From positions 1 to 64,000 of the forward strand of contig JBAXNR010000009.1 of the NCBI GenBank assembly GCA_037133675.1: a stretch of 64,000 nucleotides of DNA. Direction: 5' to 3'. The position numbers and the translations under genes are program-made. Below the pieces are notes generated by a model that saw only the letters and a program-made list of their open reading frames with translations, searched no databases and was not told where the DNA came from. Shown in pieces: positions 26,424 to 35,507 of the stretch. Positions within the stretch are counted from its first letter, which is position 1. Each line of letters begins with the position of its first letter. The DNA is from UBA4132 sp037133675 (GTDB lineage Bacteria > Pseudomonadota > Gammaproteobacteria > Methylococcales > Methylomonadaceae).

Positions 26424-27436
26424 TCAGCCAACCCTGCTTTAAAGTGAACGGCTAAAAATAATAGCGGTAAATACGCAATAACTAGCCCCAGCAATCCGTT
26501 TAAACTCCCCAACCCTACCCATAACGCCATTGGTAATAACCAGCCAATATTAATCGCGGCAACCGCTAAGGAGACGGTTGTATGTGATGAATAATGCCGT
26601 GAAGCAAATTGATAGGCATGACTGCGATGAGCCTCGTAAACTTTTTCCCCACGCAAAAACCGTTGTACTAGCGTCCAAGTGGCATCCACAATAAATACGC
26701 CTAGCAAAATCAACCAACTCCAAAAAAATTGTGGTGCTTGCCATGCTGCTTGCAGGGAAAAAAGCCCCAATATTAAGCCTAAAAAACCACTGCCCGCATC
26801 CCCCATGAAAATTTTTGCAGGCGGGTAATTCCATATTAAAAAACCACTGACTGCTGCGATTAGTAACAGCAATACATAAATTTGATTACTTACGCCCGCA
26901 CCTAACACAGTCAACAACACGCCACCGACACAAACCGTTATCGCTTCAATACTCGCCAGTCCGTCAATACCATCCATAAAATTATAAAGATTTAACAGCC
27001 AGACTAAATAAAACGCCCCTAAAATAGCTCCTATCCAGCCTAATTCAATAGTCGCTGTGTTTGACAACGATAACGGTGCTACCCCTATCCAAAAAAGCCC
27101 CCATGCCGCCGCAATAAAGTGTGCCAATAATCGCCAACGTGCTGGAATATGTTGATGATCGTCTATAAAACCCACCACAGCCACCCACGCACCTGCACCT
27201 AAAAACGCCCATAGTGTCGCAGTCGCTAATAGTCCAAGCTTGAAAAGTAGCACTATCCCCAGCAGAAAAATAATGACAATGGCGACACCACCACCGCGAG
27301 GCGTTGGCAAACTGTGAGAGCTTCGTTCATTGGGAATATCGAGCAAACTGGCGGCTAAAGCATAGCGACGTAACAAACCTGTTAATGCTAACGAAGCAAA
27401 CAAGGCAAAAAGAATAATCCAAATAAAAATTGGCAC
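26420..27436 (-). CDS. Undecaprenyl-phosphate sugar-1-phosphate transferase (WecA/WbpL-type)
   Basis: 338 aa, 10-11 helices. PNPT-family motifs: DD at 92-93 (GFIDDHQ), NFMDGIDG (152-159), MGDAGSGFLG (211-220) and the cytosolic HRSHAYQ loop. It loads the first sugar-1-P onto undecaprenyl phosphate to start O-unit synthesis. Together with the WbpM-like enzyme and the 322-aa reductase it forms the wbpK/V-wbpL-wbpM-type initiation set known from Pseudomonas O-antigen loci. Confidence 0.92.
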   Translation of the reverse strand: MPIFIWIILFALFASLALTGLLRRYALAASLLDIPNERSSHSLPTPRGGGVAIVIIFLLGIVLLFKLGLLATATLWAFLGAGAWVAVVGFIDDHQHIPARWRLLAHFIAAAWGLFWIGVAPLSLSNTATIELGWIGAILGAFYLVWLLNLYNFMDGIDGLASIEAITVCVGGVLLTVLGAGVSNQIYVLLLLIAAVSGFLIWNYPPAKIFMGDAGSGFLGLILGLFSLQAAWQAPQFFWSWLILLGVFIVDATWTLVQRFLRGEKVYEAHRSHAYQFASRHYSSHTTVSLAVAAINIGWLLPMALWVGLGSLNGLLGLVIAYLPLLFLAVHFKAGLAE

Positions 27437-28404
27437 TATAACGATGACCTGTAGTATTGAGCGGTTTTGTGTAACGCATCATCGACACTCACGAGAGGAG
27501 TCCAATTCAATAGTTGCCGCGTTTTAGTAATATCAAGTTGTAACGAGCTACAAAGTCTTTGTACAACTGCCTGCTTACCCAATAGATTTGCACCCGTTTG
27601 TAATAGCCATACGGGTATTGGCAATAGTTTTGCTGATTTGTCTAATGCGATTGCTGTGTGGCGCAACAACTCGCTGGTTGATAAATCCTCACCATCGCTG
27701 ACCAAAAAAATTTGATTGGCAGCCGCAGGGTGGTCAATGCAGGTAATAATTAAATCCACCAAGTTATCTAATGCAACCAAACTGCGTTGGTTATGAATAG
27801 CACCCAGCGGCAAAGGAATACCCTTGTCTAACCAACGCATCATACTGTAAAAGTTGGCTTTAACACCCACGCCATAAACTAGCGGTGGGCGAATAATGAC
27901 CACTTCCATGCCTGTTTCACTGGCTAACTGCTTCAGTGCATTTTCGGCTTCATGCTTAGAAAGTCCATAAGCATCCACAGGCAGTGGTAAATCATCAGCC
28001 TGAAACGGCTGTCCTAATGGGGTGCTTTCGCCATTCACTTTAATAGAACTGATAAAAACGAAGCGTTTTACGCCTGCTAAGGCAGCTTGTTTGGCAAGAT
28101 TCACTGTGCCATCGACATTGACTTTACGAAATTCTTGTAGAGGATCATTAGCGTGGTCGTGCATAATATGAACCCTCGCTGCCAGATGCACGATAACATT
28201 AATACCTTGCAACGCATCATGCCAATCGGTATTGCCATCTATCGTAGCAATTAATACCGATTCCACATCAGCAGGTAGGGTTTGCGCAGCACGCATCGCA
28301 CCTTTAATAACTAAGTCACAACTAGTGGCTCTAGCGCACAATGCGCGTCCCACAAAGCCATTCGCGCCTGTGATTAATACTTTTGTCTTATTGGGGAATA
28401 TCAA
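27436..28404 (-). CDS. NAD-dependent sugar epimerase/reductase (WbpK/WbpV-like)
   Basis: 322 aa extended SDR: GxxGxxG in ITGANGFVGRALC, YGLSKHEAE (Tyr-x3-Lys) and RPPLVYGVGVKANF. Given the adjacent WbpM/WbpL homologs, it probably reduces the 4-keto intermediate to UDP-QuiNAc or UDP-FucNAc; which epimer cannot be told. The stop touches the start of the wbpL-like gene, so the three are coupled. Confidence 0.85.
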   Translation of the reverse strand: MIFPNKTKVLITGANGFVGRALCARATSCDLVIKGAMRAAQTLPADVESVLIATIDGNTDWHDALQGINVIVHLAARVHIMHDHANDPLQEFRKVNVDGTVNLAKQAALAGVKRFVFISSIKVNGESTPLGQPFQADDLPLPVDAYGLSKHEAENALKQLASETGMEVVIIRPPLVYGVGVKANFYSMMRWLDKGIPLPLGAIHNQRSLVALDNLVDLIITCIDHPAAANQIFLVSDGEDLSTSELLRHTAIALDKSAKLLPIPVWLLQTGANLLGKQAVVQRLCSSLQLDITKTRQLLNWTPLVSVDDALHKTAQYYRSSL

Positions 28405-28673
28405 CGCTTAAAGACCTGAAACTAATTTAAGATAAAAACATTTTAACTCAGCATACAGTTTATCGGCAGAAAAACAGCACCTGCGAGTATTATTAAAATG
28501 ACGCTGCTGAGTACCGTATGTAAAAGGCTTTTCTGTCAAAGCAGTTTGATAAGCGGCTCATCTCGCCTGCCCAAGTTTGGTAAAACTATTTTTCCAAATA
28601 GTAAAGTTCTCTCAGGTAGAGTGCTGAGTAGTTACTATAAATCATTAGGTCTCGGTCGGATATAAATAAGAAT
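28405..28673. other. Intergenic region without recognisable gene
   Basis: 269 bases between two minus-strand genes, holding multiple stops in all frames that were read. It may be a remnant of a deleted gene or the promoter region of the three-gene wbp-like set. Nothing is recognisable. Confidence 0.4.
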
Positions 28674-29594
28674 TTATAGTTTACCCATTCTGCCAATAAG
28701 TCCGTGCCATATTCCAAGAGTCATCATTTTAAGATATGTAAAACGGGGTGTTACCCACAAGGGATATAAAAAGTACCTAATCAGAATTACTATCGCAAAA
28801 CGTACTTTCCAACCAATCGAAACATATTTCTTAGAAATCAACCAAACTGCATTACGAAAAATATAATAGTGTCGTAACGGATTGTGATTTAAAAATTTCC
28901 GACCCAGAAAAACAAGTGGTTCTTCTCCCAGAGAATGAGCCATAACAGCATTGCAAGAACCAAACGACTGATAACCAAGTGATTTTGCGCGTAACCCCCA
29001 TTCAATATCGACTTGATCAATAAATAATGCCTCATTCATATAGCCTACACTATGCAAAGTTTTTAAGGATATCAGCGATCCTGATGAAATAACAAAGTCA
29101 GTAAGAACTACTCTGTTAGAGACAGGATTTTCTTTGACTAAACACATTCCTGATAATCTTGAAAACGACGACCGATCCGTATTTCGCTCATCAACATAGT
29201 GAGCACCCACGGCAGCAATTTTATATCCTTCGCTACTTTTTTCATCCATAACTGAAATCAACTCTTTGACCATATTAAAATCTGGAATACTGTCTTGATC
29301 TAACAGCAAAACAAAATCAGCGTCCAACTTCATCGCCTGTTTGATACCAATATTTTGAGCGGCTGCAATACCTAAGTTTTCTTCTTGTGGTAGTACATGC
29401 AGTTTTTCACTCATTTGACAACTTTTAAATTTATCAAACCAGTCAGATGAAAAATTTGATGAGCCATTATCTACAATAAAAATATTAGATACCTGATCTG
29501 AAATCGCTTGAATTACCACTTGAAGTGAATCTTTGTTAGGATTATAAGTAACCAATACTACAGAGACATTATTGTAATAATCTTTATTTAGCAT
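28674..29594 (-). CDS. Rhamnosyltransferase-like glycosyltransferase, family 2
   Basis: 306 aa. The N-terminus SVVLVTYNPNKDSL, IFIVDNGSSN, ENLGIAAAQNIG and the metal motif LLLDQDSIPD resemble RfbF/WbbL-type rhamnosyltransferases, which use dTDP-L-rhamnose; the donor here is inferred. A C-terminal amphipathic or hydrophobic stretch (about 265-290) suggests membrane contact. AT-rich compared with its neighbours. It begins directly after a decayed glycosyltransferase frame. Confidence 0.75.
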   Translation of the reverse strand: MLNKDYYNNVSVVLVTYNPNKDSLQVVIQAISDQVSNIFIVDNGSSNFSSDWFDKFKSCQMSEKLHVLPQEENLGIAAAQNIGIKQAMKLDADFVLLLDQDSIPDFNMVKELISVMDEKSSEGYKIAAVGAHYVDERNTDRSSFSRLSGMCLVKENPVSNRVVLTDFVISSGSLISLKTLHSVGYMNEALFIDQVDIEWGLRAKSLGYQSFGSCNAVMAHSLGEEPLVFLGRKFLNHNPLRHYYIFRNAVWLISKKYVSIGWKVRFAIVILIRYFLYPLWVTPRFTYLKMMTLGIWHGLIGRMGKL

Positions 29595-29647
29595 TATTTA
29601 ACGCATCCTTAGTTTAGTTTTAAAAAAGATATGTTGTGCATACAAAC

Positions 29648-29801
29648 GGCGTTGGTGCATGAATAAAATACAAATAAATCAAAGGGTTATATTTATTGGA
29701 TTGATGGTTTTTGATGAAAAACAGCCGTTTTTTACTAAAAACATCATAAATAAACGGCGTAACACATTGATTGCAAATGACTTTATTCATGCACCAACGC
29801 C
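29648..29801. mobile_element. MITE-like insertion, 154 bp
   Basis: Perfect 20-bp terminal inverted repeats (left GGCGTTGGTGCATGAATAAA, 29648-29667; right complement 29782-29801) enclose 114 bp without coding capacity. The element is flanked by an exact 9-bp target duplication CATACAAAC (29639-29647 and 29802-29810). All hallmarks of a non-autonomous transposable element are present; the parent transposase is not in the window. Confidence 0.92.
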
Positions 29802-29905
29802 CATACAAACTATCAAGTTGTTGTAAAAATCTATCACTATTGTAAGTAGAAATTAGTACAGTAACGTGATTAGATCCAATTACTTCAGATTTCATGGATA
29901 TTGCG

Positions 29906-29916
29906 CCCCCCCCCCC
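29906..29916 (-). repeat. Homopolymer G11 tract at the start of a glycosyltransferase frame
   Basis: Eleven consecutive Cs on the plus strand, i.e. G11 in the coding strand. It lies 10 bases upstream of the ATG at 29895 and within the frame of the ATG at 29937, which is in frame only at this tract length. Such tracts change length by slipped-strand mispairing. Confidence 0.7.
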
Positions 29917-29936
29917 TCTTGATAGTTTTAAACCCA

Positions 29937-30746
29937 TCAGACTTTGAAAACCTGACAGTTTTGTACACGCTTAACCAGTCTATTACTCATGATAGTTCTA
30001 AAAGGCTGTGACAAAAAAAATCGCGTCATGCTAGCAAAATGCCAACGAAGATAGATCGAATTATGATGACTGCTGCGTTGTGCGTGGTGTATCACCTTAC
30101 TTTTGGGTGACAAACAAACCTTATAGCCGCGCAATGTTAGGCGAGCGCATAAGTCTACATCTTCGTAATATAAAAAGTAGCGATCATCAAAGCCATTAAT
30201 TATGGCAAATATCTCTTGTGAAAATAACATAAACATACCGCCCACCCAATCAGGAAGTAGTAGTTTATCATCGATTTTATAATCGTTGTTTTTATAGCGG
30301 CCTAAGGCTTTATAAATAATGAGCAGCGGGGTTGGAAAGCGACGCGCACTGTCTTCTATCACGCCGCATTCATTTAAAATCAGCGGTGCGACCACACCGA
30401 TAGTTGTATCATGCAAACAATCGAGCAACAGTGGAAAAGGATTATTCTGTAAGCGAATATCGGGATTTAGTACACAAAAAAACGCGCCTGTTGCCTGAAT
30501 AAATGCTTGATTGTGATTAGCCGCAAAACCTAGCGGCATTGAGTTACGAATAATTTTTATGGGGAAATTAAAATCATCCAGCGTGAAAGGTAACGTCTCA
30601 TCCAAATTAAGCGTCAAAATCAACTCAAATGTCAAAAACTGACAATATTGGGTCAAATCGTGCAATAAATTTGTCACTAAATTAATTTGTCCATGACTGA
30701 CTACGGAAATAGAAATTTTAGGCGCGGGCGTTGCTAGTTTTTCCAT
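29937..30746 (-). CDS. Glycosyltransferase family 2 (WcaA/rhamnosyltransferase type)
   Basis: 269 aa from the ATG at 30746; a TTG five codons earlier is possible. Blocks ISISVVSHGQ, SMPLGFAANHNQAF, the metal motif VLNPDIRL, then WVGGMFMLFSQE and FDDRYFLYYEDVDLCARL are typical of GT2 rhamnosyl- or galactosyltransferases with a conserved YxEDxDLC segment. Overlaps the preceding transferase by 13 bases. Its stop codon overlaps the ATG of the decayed gene (TGATGG). Confidence 0.82.
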   Translation of the reverse strand: MEKLATPAPKISISVVSHGQINLVTNLLHDLTQYCQFLTFELILTLNLDETLPFTLDDFNFPIKIIRNSMPLGFAANHNQAFIQATGAFFCVLNPDIRLQNNPFPLLLDCLHDTTIGVVAPLILNECGVIEDSARRFPTPLLIIYKALGRYKNNDYKIDDKLLLPDWVGGMFMLFSQEIFAIINGFDDRYFLYYEDVDLCARLTLRGYKVCLSPKSKVIHHAQRSSHHNSIYLRWHFASMTRFFLSQPFRTIMSNRLVKRVQNCQVFKV

Positions 30747-31579
30747 CGCAACCAACCACAATAAATCACTAAGCGGCGGATAAACTTTAGTAAAGAATAT
30801 ACACTTAAGCCTAAATATTGCGCCAAATTAATATAATGCTTGTCATAAAGACGGTGATAATCTTCCAGTTCGCCTAGTTCCATTGACCAGAGTTGCGCAC
30901 TTAAGCCGCTTGTACCAAAAGGGGGTTTATAAATCGCTGCTAATTTAGCCGATAGCTTCGTTACTACCTTGCCTTCACAAACAAACTCCAACCATAATCC
31001 ATAATCTTCCATATATCGCTGATTCTGCGCAAAACGCGGACAAGCATCACGGCGTACCATAACCGAAGGGGTCACAAATTTATTAGACAACAGCCATGAC
31101 CATTGAGGGATATGCTGTTCCGCCCATGATTGTACTTGCCAATCAGGCAACGCGGTACTGTGTTCAATAATATTATGCTGATGACCGCATAAAACAACAT
31201 ATGGGTGCGTATTCATATAAGCGGTTTGAATTTCAATTTTTTGAGATTGCCACGCATCATCCGCATCTAAAAAAGCAATATAAGGCTGTGTTGCTGCTGC
31301 CCAACCTATATTACGCGCATTAGCTGAACCTTGGTTTTCAGATAAGGTAATAATTTTTATCCAGTTAGTGTATTGTTTGGCTAAAGCTTGCAACACAACT
31401 AAGGTATCATCATCACTACCGTCGTCCACTAAAATAACTTCAGCAGGCTTTTTTGTTTGCATTGCAATAGAAGCAATCGCCCTGTTTATGGTCGATGCGC
31501 AGCGAAAGCATGGAATTACCACACTAACGGGGGCTACCTTAGTCAAGGTTGGATTAATATTTTTCGCATTCAATAACAT
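30734..31579 (-). CDS. Glycosyltransferase family 2
   Basis: 281 aa. VSVVIPCFRCASTINRAIASI, VILVDDGSDDDT, ENQGSANARNIG and the metal motif AFLDADDAWQ are a textbook GT-A family 2 N-terminus. The MEDYGLWLEF segment is the usual ED-containing catalytic region. Cytosolic, acting on the undecaprenyl-linked O-unit. Sugar unknown. Confidence 0.85.
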   Translation of the reverse strand: MLLNAKNINPTLTKVAPVSVVIPCFRCASTINRAIASIAMQTKKPAEVILVDDGSDDDTLVVLQALAKQYTNWIKIITLSENQGSANARNIGWAAATQPYIAFLDADDAWQSQKIEIQTAYMNTHPYVVLCGHQHNIIEHSTALPDWQVQSWAEQHIPQWSWLLSNKFVTPSVMVRRDACPRFAQNQRYMEDYGLWLEFVCEGKVVTKLSAKLAAIYKPPFGTSGLSAQLWSMELGELEDYHRLYDKHYINLAQYLGLSVYSLLKFIRRLVIYCGWLRWKN

Positions 31580-31668
31580 GAGAGATCAATTTTTAGAAGG
31601 TGTGCAACAGTGATTTAACACATTTTATTAATTTTGTTTAAGCAAAAAAAGTGCCAATTAAAAAAATA

Positions 31669-32517
31669 CTATCGGCTAATCCAAGCTTTTGCCGCACTAT
31701 AAAGCTTAGCAAGCCCCTGAGTACGCAAAATCCATAAAGCTTTTAAAATCCGATGTTGACAAATAAGTAACCAATAAAGCAAATAATTGACCTTATATCG
31801 TTGCAATATGCGGCGATTTTCAAGAAACAATTTTTTTCGCCCCACCTGTTGAGTGGTTTGCACCGCGTGTTCTCGATACACCGACAAGGGCTGATTAAAA
31901 TAAGCGAATTTTGTCGCTTGCATCAAACGAATAATCCAGTCCCAGTCACCCGAATAGCGAAACGATAAATCAAACAGCATATCATCGGTGATTAATGATT
32001 TATCGATAAATAATGAACAATGTTGAATCAGCAACCAGTAACGAATCATCCAGACAGGATAAGGCGGTTTTTTTATGGTTGGGTCTATGGCAATCAGTTC
32101 GCTGTTTTCGTTCATGCGTAAGGTGTTGCCATACACACACCCACAATCAGGGTATGCCTGCCAAAAATTAATGACAGAACTCAACGCAGTCGGGCTTGCA
32201 TACTTATCATCGGCACATATAATGGTGACAATGCTGCCTTGCGCGGCTGCCAGTCCTTCATTGAGTGTGGCATATTGCCCTTTATTTTCTCGACTCCACC
32301 AGCGTAGGTACGGGTATTTTTTTAGAATAGCAACAGTCGCGCCGTTATCATTAGAGCCATCATCAATAATGATATGTTCTATATGTGGATAATCCTGTTC
32401 TAATACGCTCTGGATAAGTTCATCCAGATAATCCGCGCCGTTATACACAGGCGTTATGATGGAAATCAGCGGCTGTTTGTCGTTAATAAAAGCCATCATT
32501 GCGGTGGTTTCTTCCAT
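31669..32517 (-). CDS. Glycosyltransferase family 2
   Basis: 282 aa from ATG 32517; the ATG pair six and seven codons later has a better ribosome site (GGAAGAA). Motifs ISIITPVYNGADYLDELIQSV, IIIDDGSND, NEGLAAAQGS, metal motif ICADDKY and YSGDWDWIIRL. Overlaps the end of the 2-epimerase gene by 22 bases in the longer form. Sugar specificity not deducible. Confidence 0.83.
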   Translation of the reverse strand: MEETTAMMAFINDKQPLISIITPVYNGADYLDELIQSVLEQDYPHIEHIIIDDGSNDNGATVAILKKYPYLRWWSRENKGQYATLNEGLAAAQGSIVTIICADDKYASPTALSSVINFWQAYPDCGCVYGNTLRMNENSELIAIDPTIKKPPYPVWMIRYWLLIQHCSLFIDKSLITDDMLFDLSFRYSGDWDWIIRLMQATKFAYFNQPLSVYREHAVQTTQQVGRKKLFLENRRILQRYKVNYLLYWLLICQHRILKALWILRTQGLAKLYSAAKAWISR

Positions 32518-33632
32518 ATTTTTTGGTTAATATAATCGGTATAGCTAAAAATAATGCGGACGATTTTGTCCGAGACATTATTGATTGCGTAATCATCGAC
32601 AAGTTGAATCGTCCGTTCTGCACCGCGTGTCTGACTAGCTAACAGCTTGATGGCAGATAGTACCCGTTGACAATTAAGCCCCACCATCATCACCGCGCCC
32701 TGTTCAAATCCTTCGGGGCGTTCATTGGCTTCGCGTAAATTAAGTGCTGGGAAATTGAGAATGGAAGATTCTTCGGTAATCGTGCCGCTGTCAGATAACA
32801 CTACTTTGGCTTCGGTTTGGAGTTTGACATAATCAATAAAACCAAACGGCTTGCTAAAAATAATGCTGGGATGTGCCTGCAATCCCGCGCTTTCAATGCG
32901 TTTACGGGTGCGTGGATGGGTAGAAACAATGACGGACAATTGATAGTTTTCAACCAGAGCGTGCAGTATGGAGAATATTTTTTGTAAATTTTCAGGTGCA
33001 TCGACATTTTCTTCTCGATGCACACTAACCAGAAAATACTGCTGCGCTTGCAATCCCAATCGTTGCAAAATATCAGAACGCTCAATTTGAGGCGCGTAAA
33101 AATCCAACACTTCACGCATGGGACTGCCTGTTTTAATCACCTGATCGGGTGCAATGCCTTCGGATAGCAAATACTCTCTGGCAATACTGCTATAGGGCAA
33201 ATGAATATCGGCAAGATGGTCAACTATTTTTCGGTTAATTTCTTCGGGGACGCGCTGGTCAAAACAGCGATTACCCGCTTCCATGTGAAAAATTGGAATT
33301 TTGCGGCGTTTGGCGGGCAATGCCGCTAATGCCGAATTGGTATCACCCAGCAATAACAAGGCATCGGCTTGAACTTCTTCCATTACCTTATCCGCGCTTA
33401 CCATCACCTGAGCAATGGTTGCTATTGGCGATTCACCCGCCGCATGAAGAAAAACATCGGGTTTACGAATCGCCAGCTCCTCAAAAAAAATCGCATTTAA
33501 TTCATAATCGAAATTCTGCCCAGTATGCACCAAAGTATGATCGCAATGTTCATCCAGTTTGGCGATAATACGCGATAAGCGAATCAGTTCAGGGCGCGTA
33601 CCCACAATAGTCATTACTTTAAGCACGCGCAA
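32496..33632 (-). CDS. UDP-N-acetylglucosamine 2-epimerase family (WecB/WbjD/WbvD-like)
   Basis: 378 aa. MTIVGTRPELIRLSRI, LVHTGQNFDYELN, LLLGDTNSALAA, FHMEAGNRCFDQRVPEEINR and VLSDSGTITEESSIL are hallmark blocks of the non-hydrolysing 2-epimerase family. In this setting (after a CapE-type dehydratase and an RmlD-like reductase) it should act as the last step toward UDP-L-FucNAc or UDP-L-QuiNAc, not as WecB. The start overlaps the previous gene's end by 14 bases. Confidence 0.88.
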   Translation of the reverse strand: MRVLKVMTIVGTRPELIRLSRIIAKLDEHCDHTLVHTGQNFDYELNAIFFEELAIRKPDVFLHAAGESPIATIAQVMVSADKVMEEVQADALLLLGDTNSALAALPAKRRKIPIFHMEAGNRCFDQRVPEEINRKIVDHLADIHLPYSSIAREYLLSEGIAPDQVIKTGSPMREVLDFYAPQIERSDILQRLGLQAQQYFLVSVHREENVDAPENLQKIFSILHALVENYQLSVIVSTHPRTRKRIESAGLQAHPSIIFSKPFGFIDYVKLQTEAKVVLSDSGTITEESSILNFPALNLREANERPEGFEQGAVMMVGLNCQRVLSAIKLLASQTRGAERTIQLVDDYAINNVSDKIVRIIFSYTDYINQKIWKKPPQ

Positions 33633-34650
33633 TCGCCTCTTGTATCATGTCCAATTTCAATAACACCTGTTTGGTCTCTTCAATGTCTAATCTATGGGTA
33701 TTATGTGAGGTGTAATCCTGTATGGATTCAAGTTCCGTTTGTCCTTCACTAAAATATTTATCGTAGTTAAGATCACGGCTATCGGCAGGAATTCGATAAT
33801 AATGCTCAAGCTCCACCGCTCTGACCATTTCTTCGCGTGAAATCAAGGATTCATACAATTTTTCACCATGCCGTGTGCCAATAATATTAATGGCATTATC
33901 GCGTTTTAATAATTCTTTCAACGCCTGTGCCAATACTTCAATAGTAGACGCAGGCGATTTTTGCACAAAAATATCACCTGGTTTGGCATTTTCAAACGCA
34001 TATAACACCAGCCCCACCGAATCTTCCAGCGACATTAAAAACCGCGTCATATTCGGATCAGTGACGGTCAACGCCTTGCCCGCCTGTAGTTGAGCTATGA
34101 ATAACGGAATCACTGAACCGCGTGATGCCATCACATTGCCATAGCGCGTGGCACACAAAATGGTTTTGTCAGGATCACAACCTCGCGATTTGGCAATAGT
34201 CACTTTTTCCATCAAGGCTTTAGACATACCCATTGCATTAATGGGATACACGGCTTTATCGGTGCTTAATACCACCACCCGCTTTACTTCGCGTTCAATC
34301 GCGGCGCGTAATACATTATCAGCACCCAAGACATTAGTACGCACAGCTTCCAGTGGATAAAACTCACAGGAAGGCACTTGCTTTAATGCGGCGGCATGAA
34401 ACACATAATCAACGCCGCTCAAGGCATCGTAAATACTGTCGTAATCACGCACATCGCCAATATAAAACTTGACCCGCTCATTGCCTAATGCAATGCGCAT
34501 ATCTTCCTGTTTTTTTTCATCGCGGCTGAAAATACGAATTTCACGCAACTCTGAATTTAAAAAATGTCTTAATACCGCATTGCCAAAAGACCCTGTGCCA
34601 CCCGTAATTAACAGGGTTTTATCTTTAAAAATTGCAGATTTATTCTTCAT
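33619..34650 (-). CDS. UDP-GlcNAc 4,6-dehydratase/5-epimerase (CapE/WbjB/WbvB-like)
   Basis: 343 aa from ATG 34650, whose TAATG overlap with the upstream stop indicates coupling; a frame extension of 13 codons is less likely. LLITGGTGSFGNAVLRHFL (NADP site), HAAALKQVPSCEFYP, STDKAVYPINAMGMSKALMEK (Met-x3-Lys) and FGEKLYE-like RHGEKLYESL are family blocks. It opens the UDP-2-acetamido-2,6-dideoxy-L-hexose pathway. Soluble, unlike the WbpM homolog in the same locus. Confidence 0.9.
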   Translation of the reverse strand: MKNKSAIFKDKTLLITGGTGSFGNAVLRHFLNSELREIRIFSRDEKKQEDMRIALGNERVKFYIGDVRDYDSIYDALSGVDYVFHAAALKQVPSCEFYPLEAVRTNVLGADNVLRAAIEREVKRVVVLSTDKAVYPINAMGMSKALMEKVTIAKSRGCDPDKTILCATRYGNVMASRGSVIPLFIAQLQAGKALTVTDPNMTRFLMSLEDSVGLVLYAFENAKPGDIFVQKSPASTIEVLAQALKELLKRDNAINIIGTRHGEKLYESLISREEMVRAVELEHYYRIPADSRDLNYDKYFSEGQTELESIQDYTSHNTHRLDIEETKQVLLKLDMIQEAIARA

Positions 34651-35507
34651 TAACCAAACTCGCGCATTGTAGCAATCAATTCCGACCATTGCGGACTGAC
34701 ATAACCTGTTGCCCCAAAAAATTTTGACCCGTTTAAAGAGCGATCAATGACTAACAGATCATCGGCAATAATATTTATCGACTTTTGATAAGTAGCAGCC
34801 AATAAATTTAACAAGTCATATTTATTAATCGGCTCGGATGCCACCTGATACAAACCCTGCAACGCAGCATTCGGCAACACAAAATCGGCAATAATTCTCG
34901 CCAGTTCAACGGTAGGCACACCCGAAAAAATCGCCTTGCTAAATCCTTTTACCGTGCCTTGTTGCGCTAAAAACCAGTTCACCAAACCGTGCTGACTATT
35001 AAGCTCATGTCCAATAATCGAGGTGCGCAAGGTTACGGCATGAGCGTAGCTTTTCACCTCACCCATACATTTAGAGCGTCCATAAAGATCATGCGCATCA
35101 GCAATATCGTTTTCATCATAATTGCCACGAGTCCCAGAAAACACACAATCGGTGCTGATATGAACAAATCTCGCGCCGACCATATCGCATAAGCGAGCCA
35201 AACGGTGCGGTAACATTGCATTAATCGGTAGCGCGTACAAAGGATCATTGGCTATCGCCAATTGCTTGACCAAACCAATACAGTTAATCACCGCTGCTGG
35301 TTTAATTTGCGCAAATGCCAAAGACAAACTATCAAAATTTTCCACATCAACCGAAGTGATCAACTGACTATGTAATGACGGGTGAAAAAAAGCCAGACCG
35401 TTAGCAGAACGTAACGAGCCAAATGTTTCAAACTCTGGGCGTTTGGCAAAATAACGAAACACCGCATTACCCAGCATTCCGCCAGCCCCTAAAACCAATA
35501 CTCTCAC
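34650..35507 (-). CDS. RmlD-like sugar reductase (WbvR-like)
   Basis: 285 aa SDR: VLGAGGMLGNAVFRYF, NCIGLVKQL, FVHISTDCVFSGTRGNYDE, YGRSKCMGE (Tyr-x3-Lys). It is short: WbjC/CapF enzymes of L-FucNAc synthesis have about 370 aa with a C-terminal cupin epimerase, which is missing here. The length and RmlD character fit WbvR-type reductases that form UDP-L-RhaNAc, giving UDP-L-QuiNAc after the 2-epimerase. That product assignment is inferred from family knowledge. Confidence 0.75.
   Translation of the reverse strand: MRVLVLGAGGMLGNAVFRYFAKRPEFETFGSLRSANGLAFFHPSLHSQLITSVDVENFDSLSLAFAQIKPAAVINCIGLVKQLAIANDPLYALPINAMLPHRLARLCDMVGARFVHISTDCVFSGTRGNYDENDIADAHDLYGRSKCMGEVKSYAHAVTLRTSIIGHELNSQHGLVNWFLAQQGTVKGFSKAIFSGVPTVELARIIADFVLPNAALQGLYQVASEPINKYDLLNLLAATYQKSINIIADDLLVIDRSLNGSKFFGATGYVSPQWSELIATMREFG

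Larger units (their letters stand above)
29598..29937 (-). pseudogene. Decayed family 2 glycosyltransferase, interrupted by a MITE
   Basis: Only the GT-A start remains: HVTVLISTYNSDRFLQQLDSLY (from about 29870 down to 29803). Then a 154-bp insertion with inverted repeats follows. Removing it, and one copy of the 9-base duplication, restores the phrase LDSLYAQ expected in this family, but the frame stops 13 codons later at 29598, so the 3' two thirds were already lost or were deleted later. An 11-base G tract lies between the ATG at 29937 and an in-frame ATG at 29895. Confidence 0.75.

Noticed and set aside
34650..34689. 13-codon N-terminal extension of the CapE-like dehydratase
   Set aside because: It would overlap the preceding gene by 40 bases, while the ATG at 34650 has a TAATG coupling overlap and begins just before the Rossmann motif.
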